A stretch of DNA of 64,000 nt from JANMZO01 sp963763135 (GCA_963763135.1 CAVXNJ010000010.1:124001-188000), one strand, 5' to 3'; positions 8,459 to 17,883 are shown, numbered from the stretch's first letter. Program-made: numbers and translations. Notes: a model not told the origin generated them from the letters alone.

Positions 8459-10405
8459 GTGAAATTGTTGGAACCACTGGTGCTGGGGGCTTCCGGTCAA
8501 ACGGCCCCGAGCCGGGTGATGTTTGGGCCGATGGAGACGAACCTCGGGTTCAAGCGGGCATTTACCCCAGCTCACACCGCCTTTTACACCCGACGAGCGG
8601 CCGGTGGGGCCGGAATCATCGTTGTCGAAGAGGCGTCGGTTCATCCGTCCGACCATCCCTATGAGCGTTCTCCCCTGGCCGCGAACGGCGGTCCCGGTTG
8701 GGCCGAGATCTCGGCATCGGTCAAATCACTCGGCCTCGGCACCATTGTGCTCGCGGCGCTCGGCCACTCGGGTGGTCAGGGCACGAGCCACTGGAGCCAG
8801 CGGGAGATGTGGGCGCCGTCGTCGGTTCCCGAAGTCGCCTCACGCGAAGTGCCGAAGATCATGGAGCAGGGCGATATCGATGCGGTGATCAAAGGCTTCG
8901 CCGACGCCGCCCGGCTGGCTGTCGACTCCGGCCTCGACGGGGTCGAGATCAACGCCGGCCAGTTCTCCCTCATTCGACAATTTCTAAGTGGACTTACGAA
9001 TATGCGAGGCGACGCATACGGTCACGACAAGCTCAAGTTCGCCCTTGAAGTTCTGAAAGCGGTGCGAACCGCGGTGCCCCGCGCGATCGTGGGCCTTCGC
9101 CTCAGCGTCGATGAGCTTGCCCCCTGGGCCGGCATCGTGCCCGAAGCCGGGGCTGAAATTGCGGTCAACCTGTCACCGTTCGTTGACCTCATCACGGTGA
9201 CGCGCGGGTCGATCTTCTCGAACTGGGCAACCCAGCCCGATGGCCACATCGAGCCGGGCTTCGGTATCGATCTCGCCCGTACCGTCCGATCGACGCTGCA
9301 CGAGGCGGGCCTCCCGACTCCGGTGTTTGCCCAGGGTTCGATCATCGACCCCGGCCAGGCGGAGTGGGCCATCGACAGTGGCGCGGCCGACGGGGTGGAG
9401 ATGACGCGAGCCCAACTCGCGGATGCCGAACTGGTCAACAAGGTCCGAGGCGATCTATCTGCGCGCATACGACCGTGCCTGCTGTGCAACCAGACGTGCA
9501 AAGTCCGCGACAACCGCTCCCCGATCATCACCTGCGTCGTTGACCCTAGTACCGGTCACGAACTCGACGACGAGCTCACGCCGCTCTTCATCACCGAAAA
9601 AGGCAACCCCAACAAGCACGTCATGGTGGTCGGTGGCGGCGTCTCGGGCATGGAGGCCGCCCGCATCGCGGCCCGACGCGGTTTCATCGTCCGTCTCGTC
9701 GAAGCCGGTCCGACGCTGGGTGGCGTCGCACCGCTTGCGGCGCGCGGGTCCGGTCGAGGGCGTCTGCAATCCATCACGACGTGGCTCGAGGGCGAAATGC
9801 GAGAACTCGGGGTCGAGGTTCAGCTCAGCACCACCGTGACCAACGAGGAGCTTGCGCTGCAGCACGGGCACGTGATCGTCGCCACCGGTGGCACCACCGG
9901 AACGCTTCCCTTCAAGCCGAATCCCGCGGCTCACCTCATCCACGCCGTCGAGCTGCTGGCGCTGGAGAACCCAGCCGCGGATATCCCCGAAGGCCCGGTC
10001 GTGGTGTGGGATCCGATCGGCGGACCGATCGCCATCTCGATTGCGGAGACTCTCGCCCAGGCCGGTCGCCCGGTCACGTTCATCACCCCCGATCTTCTGG
10101 TCGGCGAAAAGCTCAGCCTCAGCGGTGATCTCGCCCCGGCTCAACCGCGACTGCACGGCCTCGGTGTGAAGCTCGTCAAGCGAGCGATCGTGAGGTCTGT
10201 CGACGACGGCAAGGTCGAGGTCGAGGATCGCTTCAGCGGTCAGCGCACGGTGATCGACGCAGCGGTGTTCGTCGCCTGCGGCCACCGACTCCCCAACCTC
10301 ACCATCGATCCCGATGAACTGCACGTGCAGATCGGCGATCGCGTCGCACCGCGCACCATTCACGAAGCCATCCTCGAAGCGCGCCGCGCCGCCTTCGCGT
10401 TGTAG
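8459..10405 (+). CDS. Mycofactocin-associated FadH/OYE family oxidoreductase 1
   Basis: The GTG start gives 648 residues. The N-terminal half is an old-yellow-enzyme FMN barrel. A CxxCxxxC-x11-C cluster follows (CLLCNQTC...C, near 340-360) and holds a 4Fe-4S centre. The C-terminal half is a nucleotide-binding domain opening with VMVVGGGVSGMEAARIAA. This is the layout of 2,4-dienoyl-CoA reductase (FadH) and trimethylamine dehydrogenase. Two such paralogs are recurrent companions of mycofactocin genes. The order mftC-DUF4272-OYE1-OYE2-ETF supports an enzyme that passes electrons through FMN and the cluster to ETF. The substrate is unknown. Confidence 0.88.
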   Translation: MKLLEPLVLGASGQTAPSRVMFGPMETNLGFKRAFTPAHTAFYTRRAAGGAGIIVVEEASVHPSDHPYERSPLAANGGPGWAEISASVKSLGLGTIVLAALGHSGGQGTSHWSQREMWAPSSVPEVASREVPKIMEQGDIDAVIKGFADAARLAVDSGLDGVEINAGQFSLIRQFLSGLTNMRGDAYGHDKLKFALEVLKAVRTAVPRAIVGLRLSVDELAPWAGIVPEAGAEIAVNLSPFVDLITVTRGSIFSNWATQPDGHIEPGFGIDLARTVRSTLHEAGLPTPVFAQGSIIDPGQAEWAIDSGAADGVEMTRAQLADAELVNKVRGDLSARIRPCLLCNQTCKVRDNRSPIITCVVDPSTGHELDDELTPLFITEKGNPNKHVMVVGGGVSGMEAARIAARRGFIVRLVEAGPTLGGVAPLAARGSGRGRLQSITTWLEGEMRELGVEVQLSTTVTNEELALQHGHVIVATGGTTGTLPFKPNPAAHLIHAVELLALENPAADIPEGPVVVWDPIGGPIAISIAETLAQAGRPVTFITPDLLVGEKLSLSGDLAPAQPRLHGLGVKLVKRAIVRSVDDGKVEVEDRFSGQRTVIDAAVFVACGHRLPNLTIDPDELHVQIGDRVAPRTIHEAILEARRAAFAL

Positions 10406-10415
10406 GAGATCCACG

Positions 10416-12377
10416 ATGGGCCGTTACAAACACCTCTTCTCGCCGCTTCGGCTCGGACCGATCACGGTCCGCAACCGCGTCGTGTTCAGCGCGCACCTCA
10501 CGAACTACGCCGAGGCCGGGCTACCGACCGAGCAGCATGCTGCCTACTACGAAGCCCGCGCTGCGGGCGGCGCCGGGCTCATCATCACCGAAGAGCACTC
10601 GACGCACCCGACCGACTGGCCGTACGAGAAGCTGATTCACGGCTTCCACCGTGAGGTCATTCCGGGCTACAAGCGAATCACCGACGCGGTGCACCGTCAC
10701 GGAACGCCGATTTTCGCCCAGATCAACCACAACGGCGGCCAGGCCAGCAGCATGTACTCAAGGCTCCCTGTGTGGGCCCCCAGTCCGGTGGCCGATCCCT
10801 TGTTCCGAGAAGTGCCGAAGGCCGTCAACGTTCGCGAGATCGCCGAGATCGTCGCCGGCTACAGTCTGGTCGCCGGGCACTGCGCGGAGGGTGGTTTCGA
10901 CGGCGTTGAGCTGCAGTGTTCGCATTCCTCGATCGTCCGGGGCTTCCTGAGCGGCGCAACCAATATGCGCACTGATCAATACGGTGGTTCCCTGGAAAAC
11001 CGTGCCCGCCTTCTTCTGGAGATCGTTCACGCCGTGCGTGAAGCGATAGGTCCCACCCGAGCGCTCGGCGTTCGACTCTGCGGCGACGAGCTGATCGAGG
11101 GCGGAACCACGATCGACGAAGCGGTAGCCGTGGCCAAGCTCGTCGAAGCAACGGGCCAGGTCGATTACATCAACACGTCGATCGGCGTGGCGACCGCGAC
11201 CCTGTTCATGATCGAAGCGTCGATGCACATCCCGCCGGGATACGCGTTGTTCATCCCCAATGCGATCCGGCGCGAGGTCTCGCTTCCCGTGGTGGGTGTC
11301 GGCCGGTTCAAGGATCCGATCCAGGCCGAGCGGGCGCTGGCCGATGGTCACTGCGACCTCGTCGGGGCCGTACGAGCGCAGATCGCCGATCCCGACTTCG
11401 TCCGCAAGGCCCAGTCGGGCGAACACGATGACACCCGCCTCTGCCTCTCCTGCAACCAGGAGTGTGTCGGACGCATGGGACTCAACCGGTGGCTCGGCTG
11501 CATCGAGAACCCGCGCACCGGCCGGGAATCCCAGCAGCCCCTACCTCTGGCGCTCACGACCAAACCCAAGCGGGTCATGGTGATCGGCGCCGGACCCGCC
11601 GGTTTGCAGTCCGCGATCAGCGCCGCCTCACGGGGCCACGACGTGGTCGTCTACGAGAAGGCCGACGTCGCCGGCGGGCAGGTCCGCTGGGCGGCATCGG
11701 TCGCGAACCGCGCCGAGTTCGGCGACATGATCCGCAACCAACTCAACGAGCTTCACCGACTCGACGTTAAGCTCGCATACGGTCACGAGGTCACCACCGA
11801 CTTCGTCCGCAGCGAACGACCGGATGCGGTCATCGTGGCCACTGGCGCAGCGCCCGCCCGTCCGTACTGGGCACCCGGCGATGAGACCCGGATCGTCGAT
11901 GTGATCGACATCCTCACCGGTCGAGCCACTCCGGAACCTGGAGCGAAGGTGGTCATCGTCGACGAACTCGGCTTCCACCAGGCTACGAGCGTCGCCGAGC
12001 TTCTCGCCGATCGAGGCTGCCGGGTCGAGATCCTCACTCCCGGCATGGTCGTGGGACAGGACCTCGGAATCACCCTCGACATGGAGGGTTTCTGCATCCG
12101 CGCCGCGGCGAAGGGCATCACGCTCACCCCGGATTCGGTCGTGATGGGTTGGGCCGGCGACACGTCGTCACTGAGCGTTCTCCATCACGTAAGTGGACAG
12201 ATGAACACCGTCGAGGCCGACTGGGTGGTGCTGGCTGTACCGGGTTCGCCGGTGAACGATCTGTACTTCGAACTTCAGGGAAGCGGAATTGCAGTTCACC
12301 GCGTCGGCGATTCGTTGGCCCCGCGTCGTGCGCACTCAGCCATTGTCGACGGCGACCGTATCGGAGCCCTGCTGTGA
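10416..12377 (+). CDS. Mycofactocin-associated FadH/OYE family oxidoreductase 2
   Basis: The ATG at 10416 has GGAG close upstream and lies ten bases after the paralog's stop. The product of 653 residues has the same three parts as OYE 1: an FMN barrel (SPLRLGPITVRNRVVFSAHLT), a CxxCxxxC-x11-C cluster (CLSCNQEC...C) and an FAD/NAD domain starting VMVIGAGPAGLQSAI. It is the second of the pair usually found with mycofactocin. It overlaps the ETF alpha gene by four bases (GTGA), which strongly suggests that ETF is its electron partner. The substrate is unknown. Confidence 0.9.
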   Translation: MGRYKHLFSPLRLGPITVRNRVVFSAHLTNYAEAGLPTEQHAAYYEARAAGGAGLIITEEHSTHPTDWPYEKLIHGFHREVIPGYKRITDAVHRHGTPIFAQINHNGGQASSMYSRLPVWAPSPVADPLFREVPKAVNVREIAEIVAGYSLVAGHCAEGGFDGVELQCSHSSIVRGFLSGATNMRTDQYGGSLENRARLLLEIVHAVREAIGPTRALGVRLCGDELIEGGTTIDEAVAVAKLVEATGQVDYINTSIGVATATLFMIEASMHIPPGYALFIPNAIRREVSLPVVGVGRFKDPIQAERALADGHCDLVGAVRAQIADPDFVRKAQSGEHDDTRLCLSCNQECVGRMGLNRWLGCIENPRTGRESQQPLPLALTTKPKRVMVIGAGPAGLQSAISAASRGHDVVVYEKADVAGGQVRWAASVANRAEFGDMIRNQLNELHRLDVKLAYGHEVTTDFVRSERPDAVIVATGAAPARPYWAPGDETRIVDVIDILTGRATPEPGAKVVIVDELGFHQATSVAELLADRGCRVEILTPGMVVGQDLGITLDMEGFCIRAAAKGITLTPDSVVMGWAGDTSSLSVLHHVSGQMNTVEADWVVLAVPGSPVNDLYFELQGSGIAVHRVGDSLAPRRAHSAIVDGDRIGALL

Positions 12378-13351
12378 GCGGCGTGATTGCTCTGGTGGTC
12401 GTCCGAGACGGTGCACTTCCGCTTGGTGCCGTTGAAGCGGTTCTTGAAGCCGAGGGACATGTGCTTTTGATCGGGACCGGAGTCGAGGCCGCCGCAGCGG
12501 AGCTCTCGAGCCACCACGTCGCCAAGTCGATACGCACACATACGATTGCCACTGACGACTTCGGGCGCCTCGCCGCCGCCGCGAACGTCGACCTGGTCGA
12601 GCATCACGTCATCATCTGTCCGGCTTCACCCGACGGCCGCGATCTCGCTCCGAGGCTGGCCTACCTCCGGACCGAGCCGCTGTTCGCCAGCGCCATCCGC
12701 GTTGCGTCCCATCGGGTTACGGTCACCCGGGCCAGCGGGCACATCGGCGAGGACTTCACCCCACCCGCACGATTCGTGGCGACGCTCATTCCCAACACCC
12801 GAGGAATCGAGCATCCGTACCAGGAAACCGAAATCGAAAGCGCGCTTACAACAACGGTCACCGCCATCGACCTTCAAGCGTTCCCGGTCCGCACCGTTGC
12901 GATCGACCCACCCGACCCGGCCACCATGGATCTGACCGAGGCCAAGCGCATCGTCGCCGGCGGACAGGGCCTGGGTAGCACGTTGAAGTTCGAGGAGCTC
13001 AACCGATTCGGCACCGGAATCGGTGCTTCGCTTGGCGGCACCCGGGTTGCGAGTGATGCAGGCTGGATTCCATTCGAACGGCAGATCGGCACGACCGGCA
13101 TCATCGTGAACCCCGACCTCTATCTGGCCTTCGCGATCTCCGGCGCGACCCAACACACGACCGGGCTCGGCGACCCGGATCACGTCATCTCCGTCAACCT
13201 CGATCCCAGTTGCCCGATGATGGCGATGGCCGATCTGGCGATCGTCTCGGATGCCAACGCGGTCATCGATGCACTCAACACAACACTGGCCGAGCGCCGT
13301 CTCAGAGCAACAGAACCATCCGACCCGGTAGCAATAGAAACGAACCCATGA
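12374..13351 (+). CDS. Mycofactocin-associated electron transfer flavoprotein alpha subunit
   Basis: A 325-residue protein. Its C-terminal third is the ETF alpha FAD domain: AKRIVAGGQGLG, ASLGGTRVASDAGW and QIGTTGIIVNPDLYLAFAIS, where the conserved R and Q-x-G-x-T residues bind FAD. The N-terminal domain is more diverged than in housekeeping ETF. ETF carries electrons from flavin dehydrogenases to an ETF-quinone oxidoreductase. Start and stop both overlap neighbouring genes, so OYE2, ETF alpha and the FixC-like gene are translationally coupled. The matching beta subunit is at 15719. Confidence 0.87.
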   Translation: MSGVIALVVVRDGALPLGAVEAVLEAEGHVLLIGTGVEAAAAELSSHHVAKSIRTHTIATDDFGRLAAAANVDLVEHHVIICPASPDGRDLAPRLAYLRTEPLFASAIRVASHRVTVTRASGHIGEDFTPPARFVATLIPNTRGIEHPYQETEIESALTTTVTAIDLQAFPVRTVAIDPPDPATMDLTEAKRIVAGGQGLGSTLKFEELNRFGTGIGASLGGTRVASDAGWIPFERQIGTTGIIVNPDLYLAFAISGATQHTTGLGDPDHVISVNLDPSCPMMAMADLAIVSDANAVIDALNTTLAERRLRATEPSDPVAIETNP

Positions 13352-14667
13352 GCCCGGCTTCCCCTACTTCACCCATGTTCGACGTCGTCGTGGTCGGGGC
13401 CGGACCCGCGGGCTCCGCTGCAGCGCTCCGACTCGCTCGCGCCGGACACTCCGTCTGCCTGCTTGAACGCGGACCGTTTCCAGGATCGAAGAACGTGTAC
13501 GGCGGTGTGATCTACGGCCGCATCCTCGATCAACTGATACCGAATTGGTACGACGAAGTCCCGTTTCAGCGCTGGATCACTCGGCGAGGCACGATGCTGC
13601 TCACCGAGCACCAAAGCCTTTGCATCGACTACCGCACCACCACGTGGGGTAAACCGCCGTACAACGGTTTCACGGCATACCGACCCGACTTCGACAAGTG
13701 GTTCGCCGACAAAGCTGTGGCCGCCGGCGCCACGCTCGTTACATCGACCACCGCCACCGGGCTGATCCGCAACTCGCGCGGCGTGATATCGGGAGTGAAA
13801 ACCGACCGCGATGGTGACATCACCGCGAAGTTCGTCATCGCCTGCGACGGCGTGAATTCCTTCCTCGCGAAGGAAGCCGGGCTGTACCCGCACTCCGGCA
13901 AGGAGCACTTCACGCTCGGCGTGAAGGAGGTGCTCTCCCTTCCCCGCGAAGTTATCGAGGAACGCTTCGCCCTCACGGGAGACGAAGGGGCTGACTTCGA
14001 GATAGTCGGCGGCACGCAGGGGCTACGCGGCGGTGCCTTCGTGTACACGAACCGTGACACGATTTCGGTTGGAGCGGTACTTTCACTCGAAGATCTCTCG
14101 ACCAAAGGCATACGCCCGGAACAGGTCATCGCTGGCCTGAAAGCGCACCCGTCGATCGCCCCACTCGTCGCCGGTGGTGTCGTGAAGGAGTACGCCGCCC
14201 ACCTGATTCCTGAAGGCGGCTACGAAATGATGCCCACGCTCTACACCGACGGGATGCTCGTCGCCGGCGATGCGGCCGCCATGTGTCTGGCGGCCGGCCT
14301 GTGGCTCGAAGGAGTCAACTACGCCATGGGCTCCGGCCTGGCCGCCGCCGAGGCCGGCATCAAGGCGCTCGCCGCCGACGATTTCTCCGAGCAACGTATG
14401 CACGCATATCAGGAGCTGCTCGAGAATTCCTGGGTAATGATCGACCACAAGAAGGTCAAGCGGGCCGCACACTTCCTGCTCAGCGAGCGAGTGCAGGACC
14501 GCTATCCCCGCCTCGCGTGCGATCTGTTCGAACAGCTCTACACGGTGGAGAACCCCAAGCCCAAGCGGGGCGCACTCAAGATCTTGAGGCCGCTCCGCAA
14601 GAAGTACGGCCTCAGCTTCACCGATCTCGCCAAGGACGGCCGAGACGGCGGGAGCATCTTCGGCTAG
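13348..14667 (+). CDS. FixC-like FAD-dependent ETF:quinone oxidoreductase
   Basis: A 439-residue flavoprotein. It opens with FDVVVVGAGPAGSAAALRLARAG (dinucleotide binding), followed by the FixC/ETF-QO stretch GSKNVYGGVIYGRILDQLIP and the C-terminal FAD motif GMLVAGDAAAMC. It is the length of FixC, which takes electrons from ETF and, with the ferredoxin FixX, delivers them to quinone. Unlike mitochondrial ETF-QO it has no cysteine cluster of its own, which fits a separate FixX (15359). The ATG overlaps the ETF alpha stop. Membrane association is inferred from the family. Confidence 0.88.
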   Translation: MSPASPTSPMFDVVVVGAGPAGSAAALRLARAGHSVCLLERGPFPGSKNVYGGVIYGRILDQLIPNWYDEVPFQRWITRRGTMLLTEHQSLCIDYRTTTWGKPPYNGFTAYRPDFDKWFADKAVAAGATLVTSTTATGLIRNSRGVISGVKTDRDGDITAKFVIACDGVNSFLAKEAGLYPHSGKEHFTLGVKEVLSLPREVIEERFALTGDEGADFEIVGGTQGLRGGAFVYTNRDTISVGAVLSLEDLSTKGIRPEQVIAGLKAHPSIAPLVAGGVVKEYAAHLIPEGGYEMMPTLYTDGMLVAGDAAAMCLAAGLWLEGVNYAMGSGLAAAEAGIKALAADDFSEQRMHAYQELLENSWVMIDHKKVKRAAHFLLSERVQDRYPRLACDLFEQLYTVENPKPKRGALKILRPLRKKYGLSFTDLAKDGRDGGSIFG

Positions 14668-14682
14668 CGGCCGTTAGGCCGC
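14667..14682. terminator. Small hairpin between convergent genes
   Basis: GCGGCC-gtta-GGCCGC starts on the last base of the FixC-like stop codon, facing the convergent cyclic-nucleotide-binding gene. The stem is only six GC pairs and no T run follows, so it is a weak candidate. Confidence 0.35.
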
Positions 14683-14730
14683 GGAACGCCGAACTGTTCC
14701 CGTTTACTCGAATGTGCGGGTTCGTGGACT

Positions 14731-15168
14731 TCAGTGAACGCCGGCGCTCGCCAACCGCTCATCCATGGAGCGAAGGCGGCCGGCCATATCAACCAGCATT
14801 GCCTTGGCGAGGCCCGGAACCTCTTCCAGTGCCGCATCGAAATCGCGCGGTCCGATGACGCCGATCACCACATCGGTTTCTGCGGTGACGGTAGCGCTGC
14901 GAGGCCGCTTGTCGAGCATGGCCAATTCGCCGAACGACTTGCCGGGTCCGGCCGTCTCCAGCAGCTGGCCGTCACGCTCAATGGTGACCGTTCCCTCGAG
15001 GAGAACACATGCTTCGAAGGCAGTCGCACCCTGCTTCATGATGACGGTTCCTGCCGGCAGCTTCTGCTCGTCGACATGGCGCATGAGCGCGGTCATCTGC
15101 TTCTTGTCAAGATGACTGAACAGCGGAACGGCGGCGAAGTGGGCTTCCTTGGTGGAAGATTTGAACAT
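14731..15168 (-). CDS. Cyclic-nucleotide-binding domain protein
   Basis: The start at 15168 is chosen over an in-frame start 30 codons upstream because GGAGGG lies nine bases before it. The 145-residue product is almost entirely one cNMP-binding fold (PLFSHLDKKQMTALMRHVDE, GTVIMKQG, and the phosphate-binding cassette GKSFGELAMLDKRPRSATVTA with conserved E and R). There is no DNA-binding domain, so it is not a CRP regulator. Proteins of this sort act as cAMP or cGMP sensors in trans. It sits inside the mycofactocin/ETF cluster but on the opposite strand, divergent from the FixX-like gene. Confidence 0.85.
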   Translation of the reverse strand: MFKSSTKEAHFAAVPLFSHLDKKQMTALMRHVDEQKLPAGTVIMKQGATAFEACVLLEGTVTIERDGQLLETAGPGKSFGELAMLDKRPRSATVTAETDVVIGVIGPRDFDAALEEVPGLAKAMLVDMAGRLRSMDERLASAGVH

Positions 15169-15204
15169 GGGCTTTGTCCCTCCGATGAGTACGACGTGGC
15201 GGCA

Positions 15205-15220
15205 CACGCGGGAACGCGTG
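15205..15220. promoter_or_regulatory. Inverted repeat in a divergent promoter region
   Basis: CACGCG-ggaa-CGCGTG is a perfect six-base dyad in the 190-base gap between the cNMP-binding gene and the FixX-like gene. Its position fits an operator controlling one or both. No matching copy was noticed elsewhere, so the call is tentative. Confidence 0.35.
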
Positions 15221-15358
15221 CCCAACCTCAGTGTCGGCCTTTGCCGGTCAAAAGTCATCCCAAAGTGACCGTTGTCAACTGTGGCGTCCGTCGCCTCCCG
15301 ATATCGCTCACACGGTCTCAGCTATGAGGTTCGTACCGGACAGCGCTAGTTTGGGAGC

Positions 15359-15661
15359 GTGCAGTTACGCCTCACCAGCCAACCGTTGAGCTTCGACGAT
15401 CGAATGGAAACCGTCGACTTCCGGATTTCCCACAAGCCGCACATCGTGGTTGAAGCCGACATCTGCCGAAGCTGCACCACGAAGGCATGCGTCGTGGCTT
15501 GTCCGGCGAAACTGTTTGTCACGACGGCCGACGGCGGCATCTTGTTCAACTACGAGCAGTGCTTCGAATGCGGGACCTGCTACATGGTCTGCAACAGCGA
15601 AGGTGCACTCACGTGGAGCTATCCCGAGGGCGGACACGGCGTGGTGTTTCGTCATGGATAA
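15359..15661 (+). CDS. FixX-like ferredoxin
   Basis: A 100-residue iron-sulfur protein from a GTG start. It has two cysteine groups, CRSCTTKACVVACP and CFECGTCYMVCN, in the pattern of the FixX/ETF-QO ferredoxin domain. FixX passes electrons between FixC and the quinone pool. The gene lies between the FixC-like gene and ETF beta, which completes an ETF-dependent chain in this cluster. Extra cysteines (C-x6-C spacing in the first group) suggest one canonical cluster plus a modified or lost one. Confidence 0.88.
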   Translation: MQLRLTSQPLSFDDRMETVDFRISHKPHIVVEADICRSCTTKACVVACPAKLFVTTADGGILFNYEQCFECGTCYMVCNSEGALTWSYPEGGHGVVFRHG

Positions 15662-15718
15662 CGCGGTCGTTGACGCTTCACGAGCAGTCGCTCGCGGAAC
15701 CGTTTCGTCGGTGGCACG

Positions 15719-16576
15719 ATGACCATCGTCGTGTGCATGAAATGGGTCGCGCTGCGTCCAGACATCGATCCGGTGACCGGTTCGATGTCGGCCGACGATC
15801 GATGGTCCGGACCGTCACCGGCGGATCAGGCCGCACTTGAGGTCGCGCTGCAACTTGCTGAAGTTAGTGGCGAGGCCGTTCACGTCATCACGGTCGGAAC
15901 ACCGGCTTCTGAAGCGATGCTTCGAGACGCGTTGGCGGCCGGAGCCTCGGCGGCCACCCGTATCCACGCCCACGAACACGCGAGCAGTCAGGCCGTGGCT
16001 GCGGCGATAGGCGACACGATCCGACCGCTGCAACCGCGGCTTGTCCTGTGCGGAGACTGGAGCCTCGATCGCGGGTCAGGGTCGGTACCCCCGTTTCTTG
16101 CTGCGGAACTCGACTACGGCCAGGCGTGCGGTCTCGTCGCAGTGTCCGTCGAAGGTACTGACACCGAGAGATCTGAGGAGTCCGGCTTCACGCTGTTGGC
16201 CGAACGCCGTCTCGACGGTGGACGCCGCGAACGGGTTCGGATCAGCGGACCGACGGTACTTTCGGTCGAGGGAAGCGTTGCGCTTCTTCGGCGAGCGACC
16301 TTGGGTGGAACACTAAGTGCACAGAAGATCGCGATAACGGTGGTCACGCCGAAACACGCACTTGCCGCGACACAGGCCGCGCAGCGGGTCGGCCCATTTC
16401 GACCCCGGGCGAGAGTGCTCGACGGACCCGCCACCTCCGAGCCGCCACGCTTGCGTATCGAGCAGCTGACCGGTGCCCTGACAAACCGCAAGCCGCCGCA
16501 GAAGCTAACGCTCGAACCACAGGCTGCGGCCGACGCGATCCTCGAACAGCTTGCGGAGTGGGGCTACGACTTCTAG
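15719..16576 (+). CDS. Mycofactocin-associated electron transfer flavoprotein beta subunit
   Basis: A 285-residue ETF beta homolog. It begins MTIVVCMKWVALRPDIDPVTG, the family N-terminus, and has SPADQAALEVALQLAE and the HVITVGTPASEAMLRDALAAGASAA pattern of the nucleotide-binding fold. The usual AMP-site region (DRGSGSVPPFLAAEL) is present but diverged. It would pair with ETF alpha at 12374; the two are separated by the FixC-like, cNMP-binding and FixX-like genes, an unusual order. The gene ends the rightward mycofactocin/ETF cluster. Confidence 0.87.
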   Translation: MTIVVCMKWVALRPDIDPVTGSMSADDRWSGPSPADQAALEVALQLAEVSGEAVHVITVGTPASEAMLRDALAAGASAATRIHAHEHASSQAVAAAIGDTIRPLQPRLVLCGDWSLDRGSGSVPPFLAAELDYGQACGLVAVSVEGTDTERSEESGFTLLAERRLDGGRRERVRISGPTVLSVEGSVALLRRATLGGTLSAQKIAITVVTPKHALAATQAAQRVGPFRPRARVLDGPATSEPPRLRIEQLTGALTNRKPPQKLTLEPQAAADAILEQLAEWGYDF

Positions 16577-16585
16577 CGGGCCACG

Positions 16586-16748
16586 AGTGGTGTGTCGCCC
16601 ATTTCGCACGGTGGGATTACGGCCAGCTTCGACGATTGCTTCGTCCTCGGCGACCCTATTGGGATAAAGCCAGTGGGGTCTTCTGCGTCCTTGCCCTCCC
16701 CGAACCATGGCTCGCAATCCCCCATACTCAATTGAGCGACACACCACT
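16586..16748. repeat. 13-base inverted repeat enclosing 137 bases
   Basis: AGTGGTGTGTCGC at 16586-16598 is exactly complementary to GCGACACACCACT at 16736-16748. The element fills most of the gap between the convergent ETF beta and beta-propeller-like genes. No flanking target duplication is visible and the enclosed DNA shows no gene. It may be a mini inverted-repeat element or a long terminator hairpin. Confidence 0.55.
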
Positions 16749-16776
16749 AGTTCGGTCGACGCAGTCGGCCGGTGGA

Positions 16777-17883
16777 TCAGCTGGTCATCGACCGAAGCAA
16801 CAGCTCGGCGAAAGCGGCCGAAACTACGTGCACTGACCAAATCTGTTCCACGCCGGTGATCACCCGGGTCGCAACCGTCCGACCCGACCGCACCACTGCG
16901 ACCGCGTTCGGCACGCTGGTCTGCTTCGGACGCAGGTACCTGCGTCGGGTGGCCGAAATGCCCACGAACCAGGTCGCCGCATCAGGGCTGATGCCGAATC
17001 CCCGGCCCCAACCGGGCAGGTCAACCGTGCCGGTCGCCTTCCATGCGTGATCCGTGAGAACGAGTCGCTGACGTCCGCTGTCGATGACCGCGTAACCTCC
17101 CGCGACTCGACGGGCGCTGTGCGGCGCCACCAGTTCCAGGTCATAGGCGCGCATATCAGTGAGGTCAACCACGCCACCGGAACCATGACCGACCAACCGG
17201 TTCGTCGCGTGAAGAATCGGGCGAAAGCCGCTCGCGTGGTGCACCACCGCGTAGCGATGATTGTCGTGACCGACGAACGCCTCGTTGGCGTGGAAATGGT
17301 CCTGCGCGTGCAGCGTCTCCGCCTGATCCTCTCGGCCACCACCGCCACCCGCACCAACCGCGCCACCGAAGACTCTGTCGTGGGCGATCGGCTGGGCCTT
17401 TTCGTGCCGCAGCCCCGCAAGGCTGACGCGGTCGCGAACCGAGCCGTCGAGGCCGATTTCGACGATCTCGTCGGTCGCCGTGGAGGCGACCAGCACACTC
17501 TCGCCAACCGCAGTCAGCGTGTGAATGTCAGCCAGGTCGTGCACCGCCCAGGTCGCCTGCGCGTTCGTCGAGAGGTTGTGAAGAACGAGGTCGTTCGCCG
17601 TCGTCGTCAGCGCGTGGACTCCGTCGTGGAGTGGCAGAAAATCGCGTAGCCCGCGCGCTCCGAGCCGATCGAAACGGCCTCGGGAAACCGTCGCCCCGGA
17701 GCGCAGGATCTGAAGGCTGCGGATCTGCAAGCGGTCGAGCGAACGGTCGGCCTCGTTGAACGCCTGCGACCCGACAACGATCACGGCCTCGTCGTCGGCG
17801 ACGGGCAGGCGGACGACATCGGGACCCGACTCGACGAATGCACCGAGCGACCCGGCAAGCTCGATGAACGGATCCGGTTTCAT
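16777..17883 (-). CDS. Uncharacterised protein, possible beta-propeller
   Basis: I do not recognise the family. The 368 residues alternate short beta-like strands with turns (for example LTTTANDLVLHNLSTNAQATWAV, TATDEIVEIGLDGSV, DSGRQRLVLTDH, DLPGWGRGFGIS), which suggests a propeller fold. Near the middle is a glycine run (VGAGGGGG) followed by a His-rich stretch (HAQDHFHANEAFVGHDNHRY) that could bind metal. No signal peptide or membrane segment is seen. It is last in a leftward run after the two DUF1989 genes, 53 bases below the second. Confidence 0.55.
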   Translation of the reverse strand: MKPDPFIELAGSLGAFVESGPDVVRLPVADDEAVIVVGSQAFNEADRSLDRLQIRSLQILRSGATVSRGRFDRLGARGLRDFLPLHDGVHALTTTANDLVLHNLSTNAQATWAVHDLADIHTLTAVGESVLVASTATDEIVEIGLDGSVRDRVSLAGLRHEKAQPIAHDRVFGGAVGAGGGGGREDQAETLHAQDHFHANEAFVGHDNHRYAVVHHASGFRPILHATNRLVGHGSGGVVDLTDMRAYDLELVAPHSARRVAGGYAVIDSGRQRLVLTDHAWKATGTVDLPGWGRGFGISPDAATWFVGISATRRRYLRPKQTSVPNAVAVVRSGRTVATRVITGVEQIWSVHVVSAAFAELLLRSMTS

